This document shows, piece after piece, positions 10,501-18,532 of a stretch of 40,558 bases of DNA. A program made the translations under genes and the position numbers. Each line of letters opens with the position of its first letter. The stretch's first letter is position 1. Source of the stretch: Massilia sp. Root335 (GTDB lineage Bacteria; Pseudomonadota; Gammaproteobacteria; Burkholderiales; Burkholderiaceae_D); the NCBI RefSeq assembly GCF_001425685.1, contig NZ_LMCY01000011.1, positions 226,870 through 267,427 of the forward strand, given 5' to 3'. A model generated the notes under the pieces. It saw only the letters and a list, made by a program, of their open reading frames with translations, made no database searches and was not told the origin of the DNA.

Positions 10501-13500
10501 CAGCGGGCAGCCGGAGTTCGGCCAGCAGCTGGCTGCGACCGCGCCAGATCCGCTCGACCGCGCGGTGCGCGGCGCCGAAGTCCACGCCCATGCCGCGGAA
10601 GTCGTCGTAGATGCCCGCGCCCTCCTCGCCGCCTTCGTTCAGCGCGGCCTTCAGCGCTTCCAGGTCGATGCGAGCGCCTGGCGCGGCCGGCACGAACGCG
10701 GCCTGGCCCTGGCAATGCAGCACCTGCGCGCCGCCGCCGCGGACTTCGAACTCGATCTGCCCGTCCGCCTGCCCCGGATGCAGCGCGATGCCGACTTCGT
10801 GCGCGCCGCTCACCGCCAGCGGCTGCGGCCAGGCCGTGTCGCGCAGCTCCAGCACCATGCCCTGCGCCGGCTCGCCCGCGGCCAGCACCAGCGCGGCCCT
10901 TGCCATTTCGAGGTAGGCCACGGCCGGGAGAATCTTCTCGCCCCGCACCTGGTGGTCGCGCAGGAACGGCTCGTCGCCGTGGAAGACGGAACGGTAGCGC
11001 TGGCAGTTGAAGTCGGACGTGTTGGCGTGCACCAGCGGGTGCAGGACGGTGGCGCCGGCCGCGCGTGCGGGTGCGGTGTCGACGATGGCATCGACCCACA
11101 GCCGGTTCTTCTCGAACGGATAGGTGGGCAGCGCCATGCGCGCCGGGTGCGACGTCCCGTACAGCTTGGCCCAATCGATGTCGATGCCGCGCGCCCACAG
11201 TTCGGCGAGGTTGGCCAGCTTGCGGCGCGCGATCCATTTTTCCAGCGTGTCGCGGAAGTCCTCGTCGCCGCCGAACAGGTGCAGGCCGTCGCCGCCGTCC
11301 GTCGCCTGGCCCTCGTACAGCTCGACGATGCCCGTGCCGCCGTCGAGCCAGGCCTCGAGCTTGTGCGCCAGCTCGCCGGTCGAACCGGCCAGGATGGCAA
11401 GACGCGACGCCATCGCTTCGCGCCCCGCCTGCAGCGTGTAGGCCAGCGCGGCCAGGTCGGGCGGCTGGTCCGCGGCCTGGATGAAGCGCAGCAGGTCGCG
11501 CGCGCGCTGCCTGGTCTGGGCGGCGCTGCGCGCGGACAGCACGACGACGGCCTTGCCGTCGCCCGGCGCGGCGGCGGCCGCGTCGCCGGCCTGGTATTCC
11601 TGCACCAGCACATGCGCGTTCGCGCCGGCGGCGCCGAACGACGAGATGCCGGCCACGCGCCGGCCCGCCGCGGGCGCATCCCATGCGCCGAGGCGGGTAT
11701 TGACGCGGAACGGGGTCTGCCCGAACGCGATGTTCGGGTTGAGCACGTCCGCGTGCAGGCTGGGCGCCACCTGCCGGTGCTTCATCTGCAGCAGCACCTT
11801 GGTCAGGCCGGCGATGCCGGCGGCGGCCTCCAGGTGGCCGATATTCGATTTGGCCGAGCCGATCCTGCACGCGCCCGGCGCGCCGCCGTCCGCCGCGAAC
11901 GCCTGCTGCAGCCCGGCGATCTCGATCGGATCGCCGAGCTCCGTGCCGGTGCCGTGCGCCTCGATGTAGCCGATGTCCGCGGCCTTGATGCCGGCCTTGT
12001 CGATCGCCGCGCGGATCAGTTCCGCCTGCGACCTGGGGCTCGGCACCGTGTAGCCGTTGGTCCTGCCGCCGTGGTTCACGTGCGTGGCCAGGATCACGCC
12101 GTGGATGGGGTCCTTGTCGGCGATCGCGCGCGACAAGGGTTTGAGCAGCACGGTGCCCACGCCCTCGCCCGGCACGAAGCCGTTGCTGCCGACGCCGAAG
12201 CTGCGGCAGGCGCCGTCGCGCGACAGCATCCGGTGCGACGACAGCCATTTGTACGTGTACGGATGCAGGTACAGGTTCACGCCGCCGGCGAACGCGACCT
12301 CGCATTCGCCGCGCCGGATATGCTCGCAGGCCTCGTGGATCGCAACGAGGGACGAGGAGCACATGGTATCGACCGGCATGCTCGGCCCGGTGACGTCGAG
12401 GAAGTACGACACGCGGTTGGCGGCGGAGCTGAACGAGGTATAGGGCAGGAACGGCTCGCCCGCATGCGGCGCATGCATCGCGTACAGGTTGTAGCCCGGC
12501 TTGGTGATGCCCGCGAAGACACCCACGCGCCGGCCGTACCTGTGTTTCAGGTCGGCGCGGGTATGGCCGGCGTCCTCCAGCGCGCGCCAGCACTCCTGCA
12601 GGAACAGGCGCTCCTGCGGGTCCATGTTCATGGCCTCGCGCGGCGAGATGTTGAAGAACAGCGGATCGAAATCGGCGAACTGCTCGATGAAGCCGCCCCA
12701 CTTGCTGTAGCTCTTGCCCTCCTCGACCGCGCGTTCCACGTCGGGCTCGTAGAAGCCGTCGAGCGCCCAGCGGTCGGCGGGAATCTCGCCGATGCAGTCG
12801 CGCCCGGCCTGCAGGTTGGCCCAGAACTGATCCAGGTCGGCCGCCTGCGGGTAGACGCCGCTGATGCCGATGATCGCGATCGGTTCCTGCGCGCCGGCGG
12901 CGGGCGCAGGCGCCGGCGCCGGGACGGCCTGCGCCAGGCTGGCCGCGACCGGCGCGGCGGCCTCCTGCGCCGCCATGCCCGTCCACGCGGCGCATTCGGC
13001 CGGATACGCCTTGACGAAATGGTCCGTGACCTCGGCCAGCGTCTTGAATTCGAAGAACAGGGTCTTGGCGATGTCGCCGAAGACCCGGGCCAGCGCGAGA
13101 TTGAGGTTGCCGATGATGATGGAGTCGATGCCGTACACCATCAGCTCTTCGTCGACGTCGATCTTCGCCGCGGCGCGCCGGGTCGTCTCGGCGAACAGCT
13201 GGCGCATCCGCTCGAGCGTCGCCTCCCTGAGCCGGCCCGCGTCGAGCGCCGGCTGCGCACGGCGCGCCGCGTGCACCCGCGCGGTCAGCGGCGCGGCCGC
13301 CGCCATCGCCCCGATCTTGTCGCCGTCGCCTTCCAGCACCATCGCCTGCCCGCATTTGGCCGCCAGGCTCTCGTGGAAGATGCGCAGGCCGGTCGCCGTC
13401 GACAGCGGCAACAGGCCGGTGGTGCGGTGCAGGCTCGCGAGGACGGCCGGGCCGACCGCCATCCCGCCATCCTGCCACAGCGGCCAGTTCAGCGCGAGGG

Positions 13501-15643
13501 TCCGGCCGCGGCGCTCCTTGCCGTCCACCAGGCGGTTGCGGTGGGCGGCAAATTGGTCCATGAACCCGTTGGCCGCCGCATAGTCGGCCTGCCCCGCGTT
13601 GCCGAACACGCTGGCGGCCGACGAGAACAGCACGAACCATTCGAGGCCCGCGTCCCGCGTGGCCTCGTCGAGGTTGAGCGTGCCGTGCACCTTCGGCGCC
13701 AGCACCTGCAGGAACTCGGCGGCACTCTTGTTCAGGACGAGGTTGTCGCGGGCCATGCCGGCGCAGTGCAGCACGCCGTTGAGCTGCCCGTATTCGGCCA
13801 CGATGCCGGCCACGAGGCGCGCGACCTGCTCGTGGTCCTCGAGGTCCACCTCGCGATAGACCACCGCGGCGCCCTCCGGCCGGGCGGCCTGCCGCGCCAG
13901 TTGCGCGAGCCGCTGCGCCTTGTCGCCCGCCGGTGCCGCGCGGCCGGTGAGGATGACCCTGGCCCGCGGCGCGCGCGCGAGGATCTCGCGGGCGAACAGG
14001 ACACCGAGTCCGCCGAGGCCTCCCGTGACCAGGTACACGCCGTCGTCCCGAAACGCGATGCACGGGTCCGGCGCGGCCGCGTCGCGGGCGACGGTCCGCC
14101 AGCGCAGCACGTGGCGCGCGCCGCGCACATACATGACCACCGCATTGTCGAGCCGTTCGCGCTCGAAGCGCAGGCGCTCGGCCAGCGTGGCCGGCGCGCG
14201 GCCGTTGGTGAGGATCACCTGGCCGATGAACTGCGGGTTCTCGTCGGACGCGCTCTTGAGCAGTCCGGACAGGCCGGCCAGCAGCGCCGGTTCCGGATGG
14301 TTGGGCACGACGAGCTGCAGCAGGACCCGTTCGCGCGGGTGCGCGGCGAGGATGGCCTTCACCTTCTCGAAACAGGCCAGCGCATAGGCGGTATAGCGTT
14401 CGCCGATGCCGGACGGCGGCGCCTGCAGCAGGTGCGCGCAATGGGCGCCGCGCACCAGCGCCGCGAGGTGCTCGGCGCTGACGTCGGCCATCTCGCACAG
14501 CATCACGTGATGCTCGCCCACCGGCAGGGCCGGCGCGGTGCCGTTGCAGGTCGTCGCCGGCGCCGGCTCCCAGACGGGATTGACGAACAGGTGCGTGGGA
14601 GCGTCGCACGGCGCGGGCGCCGCGGCGGGCGTCGCCGGCGGCGCGATGTCCCGCACCGCGCCGGCGTCCTCCGCCGTCTCCTCGATCCAGTGGCGCTCGC
14701 GCGCGAACGGATAGGTCGGCACGCTGATCCGGCGGCCGGCGGCGCGCACGCTGCGCCAGTCGATGTCGCTGCCGGCCGCCCACAGCTCGCCCAGCTGCGC
14801 CCAGTCCGCGCGGGCGCAGGCATCGAGCACCCGCTGCTGCCCGGCCTCGGCCTGCGCCGCGCCCGGCCTGGCCGCGCCCGACCAGGTGCCGGCGGCGGCG
14901 TCCTGCACGAGCCAGCGCTGCAGCTTGTGCCGCAGGTCGTCCAGCCCGGACACGAGGATCGCGAGGCGCGCCTTCATCGGCGTGCGCGCCGCCTGCCAGG
15001 TGTGGATGGCGTCCGCCAGCGTGATCCCGGGCGGCGGCGCTTCCAGCCACTGCGCGACCCGGGCCGCGTAGGCCTCCAGGCGCTCCCGGTTGGCGGCGGA
15101 CAGCACGAACAGGTGATGCTCGGCGGCGTAGGACACCAGCGTGTCGGGCCCGGGATTGCCCACATCGTCCGTCCGGTAGCCGGGCACGGTGCGGACGACG
15201 TCGGCGCCGTGCGCCACGTGCCAGGCCAGGGTCGCCTCGTCGACGACGCCGACCACTTGCGTCACGTCCGGCGCGCGCCGGCAGGCGTCGAGCAGCGCGG
15301 CAAGGAGCGCGTCGGCGGCGCCGTCCGGTGCTTGCGGATCGGCGTTCAGCGCCAGCACCTGCACCACCGTGCCCGCGGCCTTGTGCAACTGGTGCACGTC
15401 GGCCGCGCTGCGCCCCGCCAGCGCGTCCACGCCGGCGATGCGCTGGCTGTAGAGCACCCCCATCACCCGGCCGCCGTGTTCGACGACGAACTGGCCTTCC
15501 GGGCATTTTTTCAGGCGCGCACGGATCTGCTGGCGCGAGGCCCGGCCGGGCTGCGCGCACAGCGCCTCCAGCTCGTACAGACGGGGCAGATCGTTATCGG
15601 TGGCCTGGCGCGCCACGTAATCGTTGTTGATCGAGACACTCAT
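4574..15643 (-). CDS. Trans-AT polyketide synthase: GNAT-KR-ACP / KS-DH-KR-MT-ACP / KS-DH(inactive)
   Basis: A 3689-residue PKS with no AT domain. Order by residue: GNAT-like domain 8-170, post-KS-type linker 175-320, KR 535-760 (Tyr688), ACP 815-885 (Ser841 in YGIDS), KS 920-1350 (Cys1095, HGTGT 1230, NIGH 1270), DH 1535-1815 (His1564, Asp1731), KR 2035-2255 (GGAGGIG, Tyr2183), C-methyltransferase 2360-2640 (EIGAGTGG), ACP 2675-2750 (Ser2711), KS 2795-3215 (Cys2951), DH-like 3385-3650. The last DH lacks the catalytic His and is followed by a Pro/Ala linker and the stop, so the final module has no ACP and must continue on another protein, plausibly the crotonase/ACP protein of the same operon. 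ATG 15643 is preferred over an in-frame ATG at 15697 because it has an AAGGA site and directly precedes the GNAT domain. Confidence 0.93.
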   Translation of the reverse strand: MSVSINNDYVARQATDNDLPRLYELEALCAQPGRASRQQIRARLKKCPEGQFVVEHGGRVMGVLYSQRIAGVDALAGRSAADVHQLHKAAGTVVQVLALNADPQAPDGAADALLAALLDACRRAPDVTQVVGVVDEATLAWHVAHGADVVRTVPGYRTDDVGNPGPDTLVSYAAEHHLFVLSAANRERLEAYAARVAQWLEAPPPGITLADAIHTWQAARTPMKARLAILVSGLDDLRHKLQRWLVQDAAAGTWSGAARPGAAQAEAGQQRVLDACARADWAQLGELWAAGSDIDWRSVRAAGRRISVPTYPFARERHWIEETAEDAGAVRDIAPPATPAAAPAPCDAPTHLFVNPVWEPAPATTCNGTAPALPVGEHHVMLCEMADVSAEHLAALVRGAHCAHLLQAPPSGIGERYTAYALACFEKVKAILAAHPRERVLLQLVVPNHPEPALLAGLSGLLKSASDENPQFIGQVILTNGRAPATLAERLRFERERLDNAVVMYVRGARHVLRWRTVARDAAAPDPCIAFRDDGVYLVTGGLGGLGVLFAREILARAPRARVILTGRAAPAGDKAQRLAQLARQAARPEGAAVVYREVDLEDHEQVARLVAGIVAEYGQLNGVLHCAGMARDNLVLNKSAAEFLQVLAPKVHGTLNLDEATRDAGLEWFVLFSSAASVFGNAGQADYAAANGFMDQFAAHRNRLVDGKERRGRTLALNWPLWQDGGMAVGPAVLASLHRTTGLLPLSTATGLRIFHESLAAKCGQAMVLEGDGDKIGAMAAAAPLTARVHAARRAQPALDAGRLREATLERMRQLFAETTRRAAAKIDVDEELMVYGIDSIIIGNLNLALARVFGDIAKTLFFEFKTLAEVTDHFVKAYPAECAAWTGMAAQEAAAPVAASLAQAVPAPAPAPAAGAQEPIAIIGISGVYPQAADLDQFWANLQAGRDCIGEIPADRWALDGFYEPDVERAVEEGKSYSKWGGFIEQFADFDPLFFNISPREAMNMDPQERLFLQECWRALEDAGHTRADLKHRYGRRVGVFAGITKPGYNLYAMHAPHAGEPFLPYTSFSSAANRVSYFLDVTGPSMPVDTMCSSSLVAIHEACEHIRRGECEVAFAGGVNLYLHPYTYKWLSSHRMLSRDGACRSFGVGSNGFVPGEGVGTVLLKPLSRAIADKDPIHGVILATHVNHGGRTNGYTVPSPRSQAELIRAAIDKAGIKAADIGYIEAHGTGTELGDPIEIAGLQQAFAADGGAPGACRIGSAKSNIGHLEAAAGIAGLTKVLLQMKHRQVAPSLHADVLNPNIAFGQTPFRVNTRLGAWDAPAAGRRVAGISSFGAAGANAHVLVQEYQAGDAAAAAPGDGKAVVVLSARSAAQTRQRARDLLRFIQAADQPPDLAALAYTLQAGREAMASRLAILAGSTGELAHKLEAWLDGGTGIVELYEGQATDGGDGLHLFGGDEDFRDTLEKWIARRKLANLAELWARGIDIDWAKLYGTSHPARMALPTYPFEKNRLWVDAIVDTAPARAAGATVLHPLVHANTSDFNCQRYRSVFHGDEPFLRDHQVRGEKILPAVAYLEMARAALVLAAGEPAQGMVLELRDTAWPQPLAVSGAHEVGIALHPGQADGQIEFEVRGGGAQVLHCQGQAAFVPAAPGARIDLEALKAALNEGGEEGAGIYDDFRGMGVDFGAAHRAVERIWRGRSQLLAELRLPAVVEHDAGRYCLHPSLMDGALQASMGLMDDAVRRSRQPFLPFALDTLRVFAPCSGAMFAWLRRAPGAADGPGVVRFDVDLVDRNGNICVQMHGFTSRIQDAEGVPRAAAAPAQLHGLAPVWNRVTPPASAATAKVLLAGGDDAAFDWVRASYPHARRLDLSAHAAIETLAAQLDGASFDHLLWVASVVEPGADGIAAAQEAGVLAVFRLAKALLALDYGHRKLRWTLVVRGTHAAAPGDRIAPAHAGVIGLAGSLANEYQDWDIGVLDVDGRGLPAAGQCLAWAGAGDDRQGVLAWRGGEWFRQGLARVAALPQPPAPYRQRGVYVVIGGAGGIGQAWSRFMIEHYDARLVWIGRRPLDAAIGAAIETLGRCGTAPVYLSADAADPDALRAARDRILQACPAIHGVVHSAIDLQDQSAALMDESTFRASLSAKLDVSVNLDEVFGGLDLDCMLFFSSLISFTTGAGQSNYAAGCTFKDSFARAVAQSRPYPVKVMNWGYWGNVGAVSGAFYNRRMEQMGIASIEAPEAMDALQRFVGAAMPQMAVVKTLAPDVLDTIALAETVACYPGHDAALLPQVAHAVRAAFAARPAAQLRQDLPGERTRALAADILASTLASLGPQPVTGVDGRWLAASAQYVREHACRVMPLDEAWAAWEVGKRGWLVNPNLRAQVALLETCLRALPDILTGRRRATDVMFPDSSMALVEGVYKGHALADHANDVLGAALCAGIERRLQADKGARIRILEIGAGTGGTTARILPALERFAASIDEYCYTDLSKAFLMHAEEHYRPRLPGLRTALFDVSQPLAGQVPAPDSYDFVLATNVLHATRDIRATLRNAKALLKRGGVLLINEMCGWSLFSHLTFGLLEGWWLYEDEALRLAGSPALAPENWQAALEQEGFEAVAFLAADVHELGQQVIAASSDGQVRQSIAALPPAAAGAAAVAAPVPAPASTGAVPAAASLREQCVAYLQGVVARTLKMDAAQVAPGRPLTDFGLDSILVVGLTNQLRKAFPGITSTLFFEVRNIAALADHLLAHKREHVDALFGAAPAPAPATAAAHAAIGPIRTARPAAAQPVAAGGIVDVAIIGVSGRYPQAPDLDAFWRNLADGRNCVTEIPAERWDWRDWFDPEKGRPGKTYTRWGGFLRDIDCFDPLFFRISPKEAKLMDPQERLFLETCYHAIEDAGYTPDTLGAVDKVGVFAGVMNARYNAQPLYYSIANRVSFALNFQGPSMAVDTACSSSLTAIHLALESLYSGLSECAIAGGVNLIIDPVHYLELSSLTMLSEGRACKSFGAGADGFVDAEGVGAVVLKPLAQAERDGDHIYGVIKASAVNAGGRTNGYTVPNPVAQAAVVAKALERAGVDAADVSYIEAHGTGTALGDPIEIAGLARAFERATHERQFCAIGSLKSNIGHCESAAGIAALTKVLLQLKHRQLAPSLHAEVSNHEIDFAQTPFRLQRSLQDWQRPRRDAGGVQREVPRIAGISSFGAGGANAHLVVQEYVAPHAPAPAPAPGQVVVPLSARTAEQLAHKARDLLGFVRRAGPDLAALAYTLQVGREAMEERMAVLAASPAELEERLEACLRGDAENGCAWRGRVKRGHETAGPAADETPAALAQAWIAGVTVDWSPLHRGGRPRRIGLPVYPFAQERYWRARTDAVRVPAGAAGRSKPDVLHPLLHRNVSDIRQQRYRSDVGGSEFFVAQLGAVRVVPPLVYLEMARAAVDDARTPVPESIRAQQAMELFDVAWAEPMTVEPGRQLFVALFAQDDDRLGYEIYSAGAGMDEIIHCQGQALFAAAAAPAPVDLARLKARMREQSPGLHLGAGELLAELALPADLADDPDAAHAGLVLHPAVLDAALRAAAGLLGPGIEPVLPAALESLRILGACGAGMAAWVRRAGGPASASVDVDLCDREGRVCVQMRGLGYADAASAPAPVAAAVSPAAAAAADGGIVLAAPAAAGFPPAAPAQPPQISLAMD

Positions 15644-15706
15644 GCTTCTGTCCTTGCGAAACTGAGGGATGCGCCGACGGCGCGCGTGCGGATTCAAAAC
15701 GGGACG

Positions 15707-16450
15707 TCAGTTGCGGGCCAGCTTGCGGTCGTCGTGCAGTTCGGTGATGAACGCGGGCCTGCCGTTGCGGTACTTGTCCTTCTTGAGCATGGCGCGCATC
15801 TTCGCCGACTCGTCGTGCGCCACGCCCGGCATCACCAGGTTCTGCACGATGTAGGGCAGGCCCAGGTCCATTTCGGACAGCAGCTGCAGGTCGACGCCGC
15901 CGGAGGCCAGCGGCGTGAGCGTGAAGTTGTCGCTCAGGTGCACGACGCGCGGGATGCCCGGATCGGCGGCGCGCTTGTTCGGCGCCGCATAGACGTTGAT
16001 GTTGACCTTCTTCGTGACCGGGTCCTGCACGTATTCGTTCACGATCATCACGTCCAGCTTGCCGAAGGGTTTCAGGTCCAGCTTGTAGGTGTCGTAGGCG
16101 TAGAACATCGGATCGGCCGTCACCTGCTCCAGCCGGTGGATATCGGACGCGCCCACGTCGTAGCCGGTATTCAGGTCGCTCATGTAATACACGATGTCGG
16201 ACAGCTTCGAGTCCAGGTGCATCTCGACCTTGTATTTCAACAGGCTGTAGCCGGGCGTCTTCATGCTCGACACGCGGATGCCGTCGGTGTCGCTGACCAG
16301 CTTCCACCGGCTCGACCCCGAATCGACCCACGCGACGTGGGCGACGGCCAGGACGGCGACGATGCCGAGCACCCATTTGCCGCCACGCCTGGCCCGCCGG
16401 GCGAGCCGGCCCTGTTCCCTGCCCTTGCCTTTTGCGCTTGCATCGTTCAT
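15707..16450 (-). CDS. Membrane-anchored START-like protein (copy 2)
   Basis: This 247-residue protein has a very basic N-terminus (residues 7-25), one hydrophobic segment (about 26-42) and a START/SRPBCC-like domain for the rest. The domain opens with W.L..D.DGI.V and continues through a Y.LLKYK strand, in the manner of START-type lipid-binding proteins. It is a clear relative of the gene just upstream, with the same order of segments and matching blocks near the membrane anchor, so the pair probably arose by duplication. The START fold binds one hydrophobic ligand in a deep cavity. A role in holding a lipophilic polyketide or intermediate at the inner membrane is inferred. AGGGGA lies nine bases before ATG 16450. 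The gene is 63 nt upstream of the large PKS in the same operon. Confidence 0.72.
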   Translation of the reverse strand: MNDASAKGKGREQGRLARRARRGGKWVLGIVAVLAVAHVAWVDSGSSRWKLVSDTDGIRVSSMKTPGYSLLKYKVEMHLDSKLSDIVYYMSDLNTGYDVGASDIHRLEQVTADPMFYAYDTYKLDLKPFGKLDVMIVNEYVQDPVTKKVNINVYAAPNKRAADPGIPRVVHLSDNFTLTPLASGGVDLQLLSEMDLGLPYIVQNLVMPGVAHDESAKMRAMLKKDKYRNGRPAFITELHDDRKLARN

Positions 16451-16484
16451 TTCCGGTTTTCCCCTGTGAATGGGCCGCGGCGGC

Positions 16485-17186
16485 TTACAGTTCCTGCACC
16501 GAGACCAGGCTGACCTTCTGGTATTTGTCCTTCAACACGAGCTTGCGCTGGTCGCGGATGCCCTGGAACATAAACTGCGGCATCGCCAGGTTCGCCAGCG
16601 GATAGAACAGGCCCATGTCCACGTCGCCCGTGACTTCCCACTGCACCATGCCGTCCGGCAGGGGCGTCAGGCGGAACATATTGTTCAGGTGCGTGACGCG
16701 CGTGGTGCCGGGCGTCGGCGGAATCCTGCTGGGCGCAGCCTGCACGTTGATCAGCACCTCCTTCGTCTTCGGGTCCTGTGCGTAGTTCAGCAGGCACACC
16801 AGTTCCTTGGTGCCGAAGGGCGGCGGCATCGGCTGCTCGACCTTGAAGTAGGCGCGGTACACGGACGGCTTTTCGATGCGGTCGAAAATGCGGAAGTGCT
16901 TGCCGCCGAAGTCGTCGTTGGTCGACTCGTCGCCGCGGAACAGGAACACCGAACTCGCCAGGCTGGTTTTCACCCGCGTGGTGGCCCGGAACTTGAGCAG
17001 CGTGGCGCCGGGTTCCTTCAGCGTGAAGACCTGGACGCCGTCCTCGTCGCGGACCTGCCGCCATTGTCCCGAGCCGGAGGCCTTCCACGCAACATGGGCG
17101 ATGCATCCGAGCGCGAGCAGCGCCAACGCGCCCGGCACGAACCATCTGCGTACTGCCCTGAACAGCTTTCCCAATATCGTTTTCAT
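16485..17186 (-). CDS. Membrane-anchored START-like protein (copy 1)
   Basis: This 233-residue protein has a short basic N-terminus, one hydrophobic anchor (about 16-32, ending AHVAWKAS) and a START/SRPBCC-like domain (about 37-233) beginning W.QVRDEDGVQVF. It shares layout and motifs with the protein encoded by the next gene: AHVAW after the anchor, a T/N-rich strand followed by LTPL, and a DMGL block. A longer upstream frame (to 18602) overlaps the flavoprotein gene and is a shadow. ATG 17186 is preferred, with AGGAG eleven bases before it. START domains bind lipids or polyketides in a hydrophobic pocket. Aromatase/cyclase activity is known for distant relatives, but the membrane anchor makes a carrier or resistance role more likely here. 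The ligand cannot be read from the sequence. Confidence 0.72.
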   Translation of the reverse strand: MKTILGKLFRAVRRWFVPGALALLALGCIAHVAWKASGSGQWRQVRDEDGVQVFTLKEPGATLLKFRATTRVKTSLASSVFLFRGDESTNDDFGGKHFRIFDRIEKPSVYRAYFKVEQPMPPPFGTKELVCLLNYAQDPKTKEVLINVQAAPSRIPPTPGTTRVTHLNNMFRLTPLPDGMVQWEVTGDVDMGLFYPLANLAMPQFMFQGIRDQRKLVLKDKYQKVSLVSVQEL

Positions 17187-17221
17187 CGCTTTTCGTTCTC
17201 CTGATCGATTGGATTCGGGGC

Positions 17222-18529
17222 TCATGCCGTGACCTCGCCGGACGGCGCCGGCGCGGTTGCGGGCTGCGCCTGCAGCGACAGCGCCAGGTGGTTCGCCAGC
17301 CGCCTCGCGAGGCACACCAGCATGACCAGCGGCGTGATTCTCACGTCCGGCATCAGCGACTGGTCGCACACGTACAGGTCGGGGATGCGGGTCTGCAGGT
17401 CGTGGTCGAGGTGTTCGCCGACCCAGAGCACGCCGCCGGGCGTGCCGGCCACATACCTGGAGCGGAAGATGCGGCGGGCGCCGGCGTGCTCCAGGATCTT
17501 GCGGGCGATGCCTTCGGCCGCCTTCAGCTTGTCCAGTTCCGCGGGCGCCAGGCGTTTGTGGTAGCTGCCGTCGGCGTCGATGCGGCCGCCCGGCGCATCG
17601 TTCAGCGCCACGGCGACCGACACCGTGCCGGCATGCGAGAACAGGCGCGTCAGCTTCAGGTTCGACAGCATGAAGAGCTTGAACAGGGACGCCGTCATCG
17701 CGCCGTCGCCCAGGGTGACGCCGTTCCCCAGGTCGCATTCCGTCATCCCGAGGAAGGCGTCGCGGCCGGCCAGGCCCGGCACGCTGCCGAACATCATGAA
17801 CGCGGGCTTGCAGAAGAAGCCGCGGCTGCCGACGTTGTCGATGCCGGCGTCGATCAAGAGCTTGGGCGTGGCCGGGGAGCCCGCGCACAGCACGATCTTC
17901 TTGCCGTAGGCCTTGCGCACGGTCCCGCCCTGCCGGTATTCGACGCCGACCGCGCGCCCGTCCTCGACGATCACCTTGGCGACCTTTGCCCGGGCGGCCA
18001 GCACCGCGCCGTTGGCGAGCGCTTCCTCGATGAACGCCGTGGCCTTCCACTTGGCCTCGTACGAATAGCGCCCGTCCGGGCACTTCGACGTATCGAGCAG
18101 CATCGGGTGCGTCTTCATCGGATAGCCCAGCGCGCGCGCGCTGTCGCGCACGGCGACCGACTGCGGCGGCAGGAATGCGTCCGAGACCTCGACGACCGGC
18201 AGCTCGCGGCGCACTTCGTCCAGCTCGCGCGCGAGGTCGATGCCCAGCTTGTCGAAGGTGTCGGCGGTGGGCAGCTTGCAGACGCCGAAGTAGATGCTGG
18301 TGGCGCCGCCGACGGTGTACGCCGTCGTCGCCTTCAGGCCCTCGGCCACGGGGAACTCCCGGGCGATCGCGGCGATGGCGGAAAGCGTTTCCGCCATGGG
18401 GCGGTCGGCCCCGCGTTCGAGCAGCAGCACCTTCAGGCTGCGCCGGCTCAGGTCCCGGGCCAGCGTGGCGCCGCTGGCGCCCGAGCCCACGACGATGACG
18501 TCGAATTCGTTGTTGTCCATGGCGTCCAT
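17222..18529 (-). CDS. GMC-family FAD-dependent oxidoreductase
   Basis: This 435-residue protein has the N-terminal dinucleotide motif VVGSGASG (14-21), an acidic residue ending the second strand (LLLERG), a VGGAT stretch where GMC enzymes have their FAD-contact loop, and a C-terminal GMC-type block (YVCDQSLMPDVRITP). It is shorter than typical 530-600-residue GMC oxidases. GMC enzymes oxidise alcohols to carbonyls using FAD, sometimes within polyketide pathways. The gene lies 3 nt after the NAD-epimerase-type reductase and 35 nt before the START pair, so it probably acts on the same product, for example on the alcohol or aldehyde made by reductive release. The start is uncertain between ATG 18529 and ATG 18520. 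Confidence 0.85.
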   Translation of the reverse strand: MDAMDNNEFDVIVVGSGASGATLARDLSRRSLKVLLLERGADRPMAETLSAIAAIAREFPVAEGLKATTAYTVGGATSIYFGVCKLPTADTFDKLGIDLARELDEVRRELPVVEVSDAFLPPQSVAVRDSARALGYPMKTHPMLLDTSKCPDGRYSYEAKWKATAFIEEALANGAVLAARAKVAKVIVEDGRAVGVEYRQGGTVRKAYGKKIVLCAGSPATPKLLIDAGIDNVGSRGFFCKPAFMMFGSVPGLAGRDAFLGMTECDLGNGVTLGDGAMTASLFKLFMLSNLKLTRLFSHAGTVSVAVALNDAPGGRIDADGSYHKRLAPAELDKLKAAEGIARKILEHAGARRIFRSRYVAGTPGGVLWVGEHLDHDLQTRIPDLYVCDQSLMPDVRITPLVMLVCLARRLANHLALSLQAQPATAPAPSGEVTA

Positions 18530-18532
18530 GTC

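Noticed and set aside
4145..16513. 4122-codon plus-strand open frame
   Set aside because: Shadow of the large PKS on the minus strand. It has no recognisable motifs and an extreme Arg/His/Gln content.
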